A stretch of DNA of 36,422 nt from NCBI GenBank assembly GCA_023623185.1, contig JAMNXV010000083.1, forward strand, positions 1 to 36,422, read 5' to 3'. The translations under genes and the position numbers were made by a program. The stretch's first letter is position 1, and each line of letters starts with the position of its first letter. Positions 1-6,648 of the stretch are shown piece after piece. The notes beneath the pieces are model-generated. The model did no database searches, was not told the DNA's origin, and saw only the letters and a program-made list of their open reading frames with translations. The stretch comes from Bacillota bacterium. GTDB lineage: Bacteria > Bacillota > Sulfobacillia > Symbiobacteriales > Symbiobacteriaceae.

Positions 1-557
1 GTGGTGTTGCCGCCGGTGCGGAAGATGTACGGGTTGAAATCCGTGGTGGTCAGCTGGTCGCCCGCCGCCGGGTCGACCATGAAGACGACCTCATACAGCT
101 TCGCCTGCTCGGCCACCGCCAGCGCCACCGGCGTGGAGGCGGAGCCCTGCAGGATGTGGACGCCGTCCTGCTCCAGCAGCTTGATGGCCTTCTGCTTGCC
201 GACGTCGGGGCTGCCGGTGTCGTCCTCGATGATGATCTCGATGGGCCGGCCCAGCACCTCGTTGGTGCCGCCGGTCGCATATTCGATGCCCAGCCGGAAG
301 CCCTTGATCTCCTGGTCCGCGTAGCCTGCCAGGGGGCCGGTGACCGAGGTGATCACGCCGATCTTGATGGGCTCGGCCGGGGCCTGCGTGGAGCCGCCGG
401 TGTCGCCGCCGGGGCTCGGGCTGGCGCCGGAGCTGCCGGCGGCGCCTCCGCCGTCACCTCCGCCGTCACCGCCCGAGGAGCCGGTCGAGCCGCAGGCCGA
501 CACCAGCAGCAGGAGCACCAGGGCCAGCGCGCCCAGGGAAAGCCGGGACTTGCGCAT
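1..557 (-). CDS. Branched-chain amino acid-type ABC transporter substrate-binding lipoprotein (N-terminal part; runs off the window)
   Basis: This should be the extracellular ligand receptor of an ABC importer of the Leu/Ile/Val-binding type. Only the first 185 codons are in the window; the rest lies beyond base 1. The protein opens with a positively charged, very hydrophobic signal peptide ending in lipobox VSAC, so Cys22 would be lipidated. A Gly/Ser/Pro-rich tether of about 35 residues follows. The mature domain begins with KIGVITSVTGPLAGYA and continues with GRPIEIIIEDD, which is the typical first lobe of periplasmic-binding-protein type 1 receptors. The ATG at 557 is preceded by GGAGGTGG at a 7-base spacing. 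It is the fourth gene of a minus-strand operon, 37 bases after the condensing enzyme. The ligand cannot be read from the sequence; the linked acyl-CoA synthetase suggests a carboxylic or amino acid (inference). Confidence 0.85.
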   Translation of the reverse strand, partial: MRKSRLSLGALALVLLLLVSACGSTGSSGGDGGGDGGGAAGSSGASPSPGGDTGGSTQAPAEPIKIGVITSVTGPLAGYADQEIKGFRLGIEYATGGTNEVLGRPIEIIIEDDTGSPDVGKQKAIKLLEQDGVHILQGSASTPVALAVAEQAKLYEVVFMVDPAAGDQLTTTDFNPYIFRTGGNT

Positions 558-594
558 TGAAGATCCACCTCCGTGAAAGGGTTGAATGCGATCG

Positions 595-1629
595 TTACGG
601 GCCCCACCGGATGGCGGTGGCCGCCCAGGTATAGCCGGTACCGGCGCTCAGGAGCACCGCCAGGTCGCCGGGCGCAAGCAGGTTGCGCCGCTCGGCCTCG
701 TAGAGGGCGACCAGGGGGTCGATGGCCGACATGTGGCCGTACTCGTCCAGGTAGACCTGCCGCTCGGGCGGGATGCCAAGGGCGGCCATTACCTGGTCGA
801 ACAGGGAGCGCTTGGTATGCAGCATGCCGATGAAGCGGATCTCGTCGGGCCGGCAGCCGCTGCGCTCGGCGGCGGCCCGGGCCACGTGGATGAAGCGCTG
901 CGCCGAGACCGGGTCCAGCCGCTCCTTCATGGCGGCGGGGTCGGTGACGTCCAGGTAGTGCATCCGTCCGGCGATGGTCTCGGGGCTGGCCGGATGCCGG
1001 GAGCCGCCCGCCGGCACCCGCACGAACTCGTGGAAGGAGCCGTCTGAGATGGCGGCGGTGGCCAGCACCTGCCCCTTGCCCGGACCCCGGCCCAGCAGCG
1101 CCGCCGCGGCGCCGTCGCCGAAGTTGAACATGAAGCGGGAGCGAACGTTGCTGTATTCGATCAGGTAGGACTCCCGGCTCGCCCCCACCAGCAGGACGTT
1201 CCGCAGGGAGGGGTCGGCGGCGAGCATCGACCGGGCGACGCTCAGCCCGATGGGGCAGCCTGCGCTGACGGCCGACACCTCGAATGCGGTGGCCGCCGTG
1301 AGCCCCAGCTCATGCTGGATCTTGGGCGCCGCCAGCCAGACGTAGTAGTCCTTGTGCGGACTGCCGAAGTAGATGACCGCATCGATGGTGGAGGGGTCCA
1401 CCAGTTCCAGCAGCGGTCGCGCCGCCTTCACGGCCATGTCGGAGACGTGCTCGTCGGGGCCGGCCTTGCGCTTGCCCTTCAGACCGAACTTCGTCTCGAC
1501 CACCGCCCGCGGCAGCCCCGCCTGTGCCGCGATGGCCTCCGCCGGCTCCACCTGCTCGGGCATGTAGATGCTGACCCCGAGCAGGCTGACCGCCGCGCCC
1601 TCGGGCCCGGCTGCAGTCGGTCTGTCCAT
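595..1629 (-). CDS. Ketoacyl-ACP synthase III-like condensing enzyme with non-canonical active site
   Basis: The 344-residue protein has the thiolase-fold layout of FabH-type enzymes: an N-terminal condensing half, a glycine-rich FNFGDGAAAALLG segment near 168-180, and a C-terminal half ending in SAGTGYTWAATAIRW. Such enzymes join an acyl-CoA with a malonyl-ACP or another acyl thioester. The active site is unusual. Aligning FEVSAVSAGCPIGL by eye to the FabH pattern FDxxAACAGFxxAL puts Ser122 where the nucleophilic Cys belongs, with a Cys three residues later (Cys125). The usual His is kept (His271, LHTKRS), but the usual Asn of YGNTSA is His299 (YGHMSA). The ATG at 1629 follows GAGGAGG. The gene lies 27 bases after the acyl-CoA synthetase, which could supply its substrate. 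True fatty-acid FabH is unlikely; a specialised acyltransferase or ketosynthase is more plausible. Confidence 0.8.
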   Translation of the reverse strand: MDRPTAAGPEGAAVSLLGVSIYMPEQVEPAEAIAAQAGLPRAVVETKFGLKGKRKAGPDEHVSDMAVKAARPLLELVDPSTIDAVIYFGSPHKDYYVWLAAPKIQHELGLTAATAFEVSAVSAGCPIGLSVARSMLAADPSLRNVLLVGASRESYLIEYSNVRSRFMFNFGDGAAAALLGRGPGKGQVLATAAISDGSFHEFVRVPAGGSRHPASPETIAGRMHYLDVTDPAAMKERLDPVSAQRFIHVARAAAERSGCRPDEIRFIGMLHTKRSLFDQVMAALGIPPERQVYLDEYGHMSAIDPLVALYEAERRNLLAPGDLAVLLSAGTGYTWAATAIRWGP

Positions 1630-1656
1630 GCGCGCGTGCCTCCTCTCGGGTATCGG

Positions 1657-3207
1657 TCACATGCCCTGGGTCAGGTCGGCGAGCCGGCTCTTGACCACCT
1701 TGCCCGCCGCGTTGCGGGGCAGTTCGTCCAGGATGAAGAAGCGCTTGGGGATCTTGTACTTGCCCAGCCGCGTGAGGCAGTGGGCCCTGAGCTCGTCCTC
1801 GGTGACCGACGCCCCGGGCCTCAGCATGACCGCCGCGTGGGGCACCTCGCCCCATTCGGGGTGCGGCACGGCGAAGACGGCCGCCTCCGCCACCGCCGGG
1901 TGGGTCTGGATCGCCTGCTCCACCTCGACCGGGTAGATGTTCTCGCCGCCGGAGATGATCATCTCCTTCAGCCGGCCGGCGATGGTGACGAAGCCCTCCT
2001 CGTCGATGCGGGCCAGGTCGCCGGTGTGGAACCAGCCGTCGCGGATGGCCTGCCGGGTCGCCGCCTCGTTCTGCCAGTAGGCGGTGAAGACGTTGGGTCC
2101 CCGGACCGTGATCTCGCCCACGCCGCCCGGGGGCACGCGCTCGCCTGTGACGGGATCGACGACGCGCACCCGGTTGAAGGGCGCCGGCCGCCCGATGCTG
2201 CCCGCCTTCCGCGCGAAGTCCTCTTCGAGCAGCATGAACACGGTGGGCGAGGTCTCCGTGAGCCCGTAGCCCTGGCCGAACTTGCAGCCCCGCTCGTGGA
2301 AGGCCCGGATGAGCGGCACGGGGCACGGGGCGCCGCCGCTGTAGAACATGCGGACGCGGGAGAGGTCGGGCTTCAGCCGGTCGATGGCCTCCAGCAGCCG
2401 CTGGTGCACGGTGGGCACGCCGAAGACGATGGTGACCCGCTCGTCCTCGATCAGGCGCACGGCCTCGTCGGGATCGAACCGGTCCGGCAGCACGACCCGG
2501 CCGCCGGCGAAGAGGGTGGGGAGGGTGAAGAGGTTGACCCCGCCGATGTGGAACATGGGCAGCAGGGTGATGGTGACGTCATCCGACCTGAGGTCGACGG
2601 TCAGCAGGTCGTTGACGGCGTTGAAGAACATGTTGATGCCGCTGAGCACGGCGCCCTTGGGCCGGCCGGTGGTGCCGGAGGTGTAGCCGATGAGGAGGGG
2701 CCGGTCCCAGGGCTGGGGATCGCGCTCGCCCGGCGGCTCCGCCCCGGCCGGCTCGGCGGCGAGCAGCCCGGCCAGGTCCAGCACCGCATCCGCTTCGGGC
2801 GCCGTGTTGGGCGCAGGCGTGATGCGCACCGGCGGCTCGAGGCCGATCCGGCTGGTCAGCTCCAGGGCGGTGGCGGCGTACTCGGCGCTGCAGAGGATCC
2901 GCCGGGCGCCGCTGTCCCGGATCTGGAACTCCAGTTCACCGGGGGTGAGCCGCCAGTTCAGGGGAACCAGGATCACGCCGGCCCGGGACGCTGCCAGGAT
3001 CACCAGGACGTACTCCAGGCAGTTGGTGCTGTAGACGGCCAGCCGGTCGCCGGGCTGAAGGCCGAGCCGGCTCCGGAAGGCCCGGCTCAGGCGCACCACC
3101 CGATCGTGCAGCTCCCGGTAGGTCCAGCGCTCGCGGCTGCCCACCAGGGCGACCTTGTCGGGCCGCATCCAGGCCTGGGCTTCGATCCAGTAGCTGATCT
3201 CGTACAC
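1657..3207 (-). CDS. AMP-dependent acyl-CoA synthetase / ligase
   Basis: This is an adenylate-forming enzyme of the ANL superfamily that activates a carboxylic acid with ATP and then forms its CoA thioester. At 516 residues it has the full family length. The P-loop-like A3 motif YTSGTTGRPKGAVLSG, the A5 motif GYGLTETSP, the A7 motif GWFHTGDLARID, the hinge A8 region GRLKEMIISGGENIYPVEVE and the A10 lysine in PRNAAGKVVKSRL are all present. The open frame extends far upstream, but I chose the GTG at 3207: it has GAGGTGAG just ahead of it, and the family homology starts there (YEISYWIEAQA). It begins 5 bases after the tetR stop, so the two are almost certainly co-transcribed. Chain length of the substrate cannot be read; medium- or long-chain fatty acids or an aromatic acid are all possible. 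Confidence 0.93.
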   Translation of the reverse strand: MYEISYWIEAQAWMRPDKVALVGSRERWTYRELHDRVVRLSRAFRSRLGLQPGDRLAVYSTNCLEYVLVILAASRAGVILVPLNWRLTPGELEFQIRDSGARRILCSAEYAATALELTSRIGLEPPVRITPAPNTAPEADAVLDLAGLLAAEPAGAEPPGERDPQPWDRPLLIGYTSGTTGRPKGAVLSGINMFFNAVNDLLTVDLRSDDVTITLLPMFHIGGVNLFTLPTLFAGGRVVLPDRFDPDEAVRLIEDERVTIVFGVPTVHQRLLEAIDRLKPDLSRVRMFYSGGAPCPVPLIRAFHERGCKFGQGYGLTETSPTVFMLLEEDFARKAGSIGRPAPFNRVRVVDPVTGERVPPGGVGEITVRGPNVFTAYWQNEAATRQAIRDGWFHTGDLARIDEEGFVTIAGRLKEMIISGGENIYPVEVEQAIQTHPAVAEAAVFAVPHPEWGEVPHAAVMLRPGASVTEDELRAHCLTRLGKYKIPKRFFILDELPRNAAGKVVKSRLADLTQGM

Positions 3208-3212
3208 ACCGC

Positions 3213-4028
3213 TCACCTCGCATTCGGATCGGTATCGGGGTCTGGGCTTGGGCTGCGATTCGGGGTGGGATCTGCGTCTGGGGCTGGGTCCTGGCCGGGG
3301 CTGTTGCTCGGGCCCGGGTCTGCGCTGGCGTTCTCGCCTTTGTCGTGGTCGTGCCCCGGCGTTTCCTCCGGGCCCGCGCCCGGGACGGGATCCGGCCCGC
3401 GGCCGGTGGGGTCGATGCCGTACAGCATGGCCGAGACGATGGTCTCCACGGCCTCGCGCGGCGGCAGGGTGTTCTCCCAGTAGGTCCAGCGCATGCCGAT
3501 CATGTGGGCTGCGCCCATGAGGAAGTAGGCCAGGGCTTCTGGGTCCATTTGCCGCACCTGCCCCCGCGCCATGGCCACCCGCAGGCCGCGCACGTAGCCC
3601 TCCGCCAGGCGCTGGTAGTGCCAGCGGTGCAGTTCCGGATCGACGAACTCGCACTCCCGCATCACGGTGTAGAGGTTCCGCCGCTGGAGGACGAACTCCA
3701 GGAAGGTCTCGAGGCCTACCCGTTCGGCGTCGCGCCGGTCGAGGATGGGGGCGGTCGCCTCCTGCAGGGTCCGGCGCAGGTCGTGGCTCATCTTGCGCAC
3801 CAGCTCGCGGAAGATCTCTTCCTTGGCCTTGAAGTAGAGGTAGAAGGTGCCCTGGGCCACGCCGGCGCGCCGGGTGATCTCGGCGATGGAGGCGCGGAAG
3901 AAGCCCTGCTCCGCGAAGACCTCCTCGGCGGCCTCCAGCAACCGGTCGCGGGTCATCTCACCCCTCTCGCGCATGCCCGTGGGCCGACGGTCGGGCGCTG
4001 CCGCGGCCCGGTTCTGGGACTGCAGCAC
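3213..4028 (-). CDS. TetR/AcrR-family transcriptional regulator with a Pro/Asp-rich C-terminal tail
   Basis: The DNA-binding head is clear: TRDRLLEAAEEVFAEQGF, then IAEITRRAGVAQGTFYLYF (helix-turn-helix) and KAKEEIFRELV, followed by an all-helical ligand-binding part to about residue 205. The GTG at 4028 has GGGGAG nine bases upstream; an internal ATG (residue 19 or 26) is also possible. The protein is 271 residues, longer than most relatives (about 190-220). The excess is a tail of some 65 residues dominated by Pro, Asp, Ser and Asn, with DP/SP/TP dipeptides, running into the ribosome site of the next gene. As first gene of an operon with an acyl-CoA synthetase and a condensing enzyme, it probably senses an acyl-CoA and represses its own promoter, like FadR/PsrA-type TetR proteins (inference). 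Confidence 0.88.
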   Translation of the reverse strand: MLQSQNRAAAAPDRRPTGMRERGEMTRDRLLEAAEEVFAEQGFFRASIAEITRRAGVAQGTFYLYFKAKEEIFRELVRKMSHDLRRTLQEATAPILDRRDAERVGLETFLEFVLQRRNLYTVMRECEFVDPELHRWHYQRLAEGYVRGLRVAMARGQVRQMDPEALAYFLMGAAHMIGMRWTYWENTLPPREAVETIVSAMLYGIDPTGRGPDPVPGAGPEETPGHDHDKGENASADPGPSNSPGQDPAPDADPTPNRSPSPDPDTDPNAR

Positions 4029-4357
4029 ATGCGTTCACTCCCCTGTGGCGACGTTCTCGTGAGACTGACGCCTGAATCATGTGTCACGTCAAAAGGTGTG
4101 TCATGATGACCTTATGCTGCCGGCTTGCACTGATTCCTGACTCAGTCGTCACCGGGTTGGCTAGATGGTTACGACGCCAGACAGACTTATCCTTCTACAT
4201 CGAAGAATGTGAAATCAAGAATTTATCGACACTAGTCGCCGGGGTTGGGCAGCCGCCGTGCCGACCGGGGTGTGCGGCCGGGGATCGCGGCCCCGTGGCG
4301 GCGTGGGCACGACTCTCCTGCGCCCGCAGGGCATACTACCGGCGCGGGGGTGTCTGG
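4029..4357. promoter_or_regulatory. Divergent intergenic region between the tetR operon and the coiled-coil gene
   Basis: These 329 bases separate two divergent genes and are less GC-rich than their surroundings, especially 4064-4235. No convincing gene is seen; an open frame entering from 4079 has no ribosome site. Visible signals are a direct repeat TGTGTCA at 4080-4086 and 4097-4103 (17-base period), an imperfect inverted pair TGACG (4066-4070) / CGTCA (4087-4091), and a weak plus-strand promoter-like pair TTATCC (4187-4192) and TGAAAT (4210-4215) with 17-base spacing. The repeats sit where a TetR operator would be expected, 50-75 bases upstream of the tetR start. Assignment as operator is inference. 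Confidence 0.35.
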
Positions 4358-4852
4358 ATGGACAGGACTGAGGAGCTCCTGAAAGCCAGCTTCAACCGGC
4401 TGGAGGGGCTGATTGGCGAGGTGAGGGAGCTGCGGTACAAGGTCAAGAACGTTCAGGGCGACCTGGAGTCGCTGCGGGCGGCCTTGAAAGGGGGAGGGAA
4501 GTCGGGCGGCGGTGAGGGCGGCGGACCGGGTCAGCCCGGGGGTGAGGCCTCGGGCGGCGATGGTGGGAATGGAATCTCCGCGGGCGAGGGCGCGGTGAAC
4601 GCCCCCGGCGGCTCGGGCAGCGAGGCCGGCTGCGGTGGTTCCGGCGAATCCGGGGGCGGCAGCGGGAAGGGCGGTGCGGACGATTTCCGGGGCGGCAGCG
4701 AGATGGGCGGTCGCGGCGGCACGGGCGAGAGCGCCCTCGATCAGCGCCTGCGCCGCATCGAGGAGCGCCTTCAGTACCTGGGCCACAAGTGGCTGGAGTT
4801 GGACGAGAAGATCTACCACCTGCAGCAGCAGAACGGGCCGGCATCGGGCTGA
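4358..4852 (+). CDS. Small protein with two helical ends joined by a long glycine-rich linker; function unknown
   Basis: I do not recognise this 164-residue protein. Residues 1-44 form a charged, heptad-like helix (LLKASFNRLEGLIGEVREL and on to LESLRAALK). Residues 45-125 are a Gly/Ser/Glu/Asp-rich low-complexity stretch (GGG, GGSGSEAG, GGSGKGG) with no strict Gly-X-Y period. Residues 126-164 return to a helix, LDQRLRRIEERLQYLGHKWLEL, that again looks coiled-coil-forming. There is no signal peptide or membrane segment. The ATG at 4358 lies 7 bases after a GGGGGTG stretch; upstream frame sequence has no ribosome site. It is followed 58 bases later by an AAA+ ATPase gene on the same strand, so the two may be co-transcribed. 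A flexible dumbbell-shaped adaptor or oligomerising scaffold is a guess from architecture only. Confidence 0.7.
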   Translation: MDRTEELLKASFNRLEGLIGEVRELRYKVKNVQGDLESLRAALKGGGKSGGGEGGGPGQPGGEASGGDGGNGISAGEGAVNAPGGSGSEAGCGGSGESGGGSGKGGADDFRGGSEMGGRGGTGESALDQRLRRIEERLQYLGHKWLELDEKIYHLQQQNGPASG

Positions 4853-4885
4853 CGTGACAGGAATCAACCTTTCAGCAGCCAATAA

Positions 4886-4900
4886 CCCCCTACCAGGGGG
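4886..4900 (+). promoter_or_regulatory. Hairpin that includes the ribosome binding site of the AAA+ ATPase gene
   Basis: CCCCCT (4886-4891) and AGGGGG (4895-4900) are perfectly complementary around a three-base loop, ACC. The purine-rich right arm continues as GGGAGA, which is the only Shine-Dalgarno candidate for the ATG at 4911. Folding in the mRNA would therefore hide part of the ribosome site. The stem is seen directly; regulation by it is inference. It is too short, and lacks a T-run, to be a terminator. Confidence 0.4.
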
Positions 4901-4910
4901 GAGAAATTCC

Positions 4911-6212
4911 ATGTTCGACACCGTGTGGCCGCAGCCGGAGTCGCTCGTTCTGTACCAGGATCTGTTCACCGCTGGACCCGGCGCGGCGATGGCTGCCTTC
5001 CTGCAGGCCTTGCCCCAGGGCGGCGGGGCCGCGCGGCGGGCCTACCTGGACCTTGTGCGCGCGCTGTACCTGGCCGAAGACGTACCAGGTCCTGCCGGAG
5101 ACGCCTGGCAGGATTACGTGATCCACCGCGTGCTCAGCGCCGACAACGCCTTCACCCGGGCCGCCTCTGCGGGCAGCGTGAGTCCTGGGTTGCGGGCCGC
5201 GGCCGGGTGGGACCTGATGCACCTGCAGCAGTGCTTCCGGCTCTCCCGCCTGCGGTGCCTGGCGCTGCTGGGGGGCGGGGTGCCCGATGAACAGCTCCCG
5301 ACCTGGGCGGGCCGATCCGATTCGGACGCGGCGGGGCCGTTCGTCTCCGACGCCTTCCGGGCGATGGCGCACCGGCTGGCCGGTTCCGACGATTGGGCCG
5401 CCCTGGTGGACGAACTGGCGGCCTTCCACCGCGCCCAGGGCTTCGGCGCCGTGGCCCGCACCTGGTTCCTGACGTGGGACGGCGCCGGGCTGGAGCCCGT
5501 GGAGGAGCCCGACTTGGTGGACCTGGACGACCTCGCGGGACTGGAGGACCAGAAGGCGGCGGTGCTGGAGAACACCGAGGCCTTCCTGCGCGGCGGCGTC
5601 GGCCAGAACCTGCTGCTGTACGGCCCGCGGGGCACGGGGAAGTCCTCGCTGGTGCGCGGGCTGGCACTGCGGTACGGGGAGGCCGGGCTCCGCCTGGTGG
5701 AGGTGGGCCGGGACCGGCTCGGCACCCTGGGCGGCCTGTACCGCACCGTGCGCCGGTATCCGCAGCGGTTCGTGCTTTTCCTCGACGACCTCAGCTTCGA
5801 GGCGGACGACGCCGACTACCGGGCGTTCAAGTCGCTGCTGGAGGGGGCGTTGGAGCGGACCCCGCCGAACCTGGTGCTGTACGTGACGTCGAACCGCCGG
5901 CACATGGTGCCCGAGCGCTGGTCGGACCGGAACAGCCCTGAGGATGCCGAGGTGCACGGCCAGGACGCCCTGGAGGAGCGGCTCTCGCTGGCGGACCGGT
6001 TCGGGCGGACGATCCTGTTCCTGCGGCCGGATCAGGAGGAGTACCTGCGGATCGTGGAGCACCTGGCCGCCCGGCGCAACCTGCCCATCGGGCGGGGGGA
6101 GTTGCGGGAAGCTGCCCGGCGGTGGGCGCTGTGGCAGAACGGGCTCTCGGGCCGGACCGCCCGGCAGTTTGTGGATGATCTGGAGGCGCGGTTGCTGGGC
6201 GGTCGTGAATGA
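4911..6212 (+). CDS. DUF815-type AAA+ ATPase
   Basis: The 433-residue protein has a helical N-terminal half without recognised motifs and a C-terminal P-loop ATPase half. Near 239-247 is a Walker A, GPRGTGKSS, preceded by LEDQKAAVLENTEAFLRGGVGQNLLL. A Walker B, RFVLFLDDLSF, follows near 286-296, then LYVTSNRRHMVPERWSD (sensor-1-like) and a C-terminal helical lid ending in GLSGRTARQFVDDLEARL. This combination is characteristic of the DUF815 family of uncharacterised ATPases found across Bacillota. The ATG at 4911 is the first start with a purine-rich site ahead of it. Family members are thought to remodel some protein or nucleic-acid partner, but the substrate is unknown. The preceding glycine-linked coiled-coil protein is a possible partner from gene order alone. 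Confidence 0.9.
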   Translation: MFDTVWPQPESLVLYQDLFTAGPGAAMAAFLQALPQGGGAARRAYLDLVRALYLAEDVPGPAGDAWQDYVIHRVLSADNAFTRAASAGSVSPGLRAAAGWDLMHLQQCFRLSRLRCLALLGGGVPDEQLPTWAGRSDSDAAGPFVSDAFRAMAHRLAGSDDWAALVDELAAFHRAQGFGAVARTWFLTWDGAGLEPVEEPDLVDLDDLAGLEDQKAAVLENTEAFLRGGVGQNLLLYGPRGTGKSSLVRGLALRYGEAGLRLVEVGRDRLGTLGGLYRTVRRYPQRFVLFLDDLSFEADDADYRAFKSLLEGALERTPPNLVLYVTSNRRHMVPERWSDRNSPEDAEVHGQDALEERLSLADRFGRTILFLRPDQEEYLRIVEHLAARRNLPIGRGELREAARRWALWQNGLSGRTARQFVDDLEARLLGGRE

Positions 6213-6287
6213 GACGCCGACCCGACCTGCAGCCGAGCTGATGGCGGGGGCGGCCGGCCTGCCGATGGAGATGCCTGTGTGCAGACG

Positions 6288-6322
6288 CGGCCGGGGGCCA
6301 CGATAGACGTGGCCCCCGGCCG
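6288..6322. terminator. Strong intrinsic terminator, probably bidirectional
   Basis: A perfect 15-bp stem (6288-6302 with 6308-6322) around the loop ATAGA is followed on the plus strand by TTGCCGTTT. It lies 75 bases after the DUF815 ATPase stop and, on the other strand, just after the end of the small membrane-protein ORF, so it can close both converging transcripts. Confidence 0.8.
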
Positions 6323-6329
6323 TTGCCGT

Positions 6330-6591
6330 TTATCCGAACAGGATCCCCAGCAGCCACAGCACGAACGTCGTCGTCGCAGACGCAAGCCGTGCCCTCTGGT
6401 TGACCTCGGCCCGCAGGCGGAGGAGGAGCGCGATGCCGTACCCGACCGGAAACTGAAACTCGTTGAAGCTGAAGGTGAAAAACCCCAGCACGGCGTAACC
6501 TGCCAGTTTCCAGAGCAGCGAGGGCTCAGTCGGGTCATCGGCCAGGAGACGGCCGAGACGAGCCGGCCACCTTTCACCCGTCTTCCGCCAT
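6330..6591 (-). pseudogene. Small membrane-protein ORF interrupted by a +1 frameshift
   Basis: From the TAA at 6330-6332 backwards, one minus-strand frame encodes a plausible membrane protein: LLWKLAGYAVLGFFTFSF, then FPVGYGIALLLRLRAEVNQ, and finally ATTTFVLWLLGILFG. This frame has no ATG, GTG or TTG start. An ATG at 6591 reads Met-Ala-Glu-Asp-Gly and stops at TGA after five codons. Removing a single G from the GGG before that stop joins the two frames into one 86-residue reading: MAEDGERWPARLGRLLADD and onward. The total span is 262 bases, one more than a multiple of three. It is either a sequencing error, a recent pseudogene, or a CTG-initiated shorter protein. No clear ribosome site precedes the ATG. 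It lies downstream of pyruvate carboxylase with a 57-base gap and ends at the shared terminator. Confidence 0.5.
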
Positions 6592-6648
6592 GGTACTACA
6601 ATCGAACGACGAGGCGCAACATTCTGACGCGACCGCCTCTGATCGAGT

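Noticed and set aside
1312-3483. 723-codon plus-strand open frame opposite the acyl-CoA synthetase
   Set aside because: No family motifs and a shadow-like composition; the minus strand carries all ANL-superfamily motifs.
4064-4092. TTGACG as -35 element of the tetR promoter
   Set aside because: No TATAAT-like hexamer lies 16-18 bases downstream on that strand.
4079-4357. Upstream extension of the coiled-coil gene to 257 residues
   Set aside because: The added part has no ribosome site, lies in the AT-richer promoter region and has an unrelated, Cys/Trp-scattered composition.
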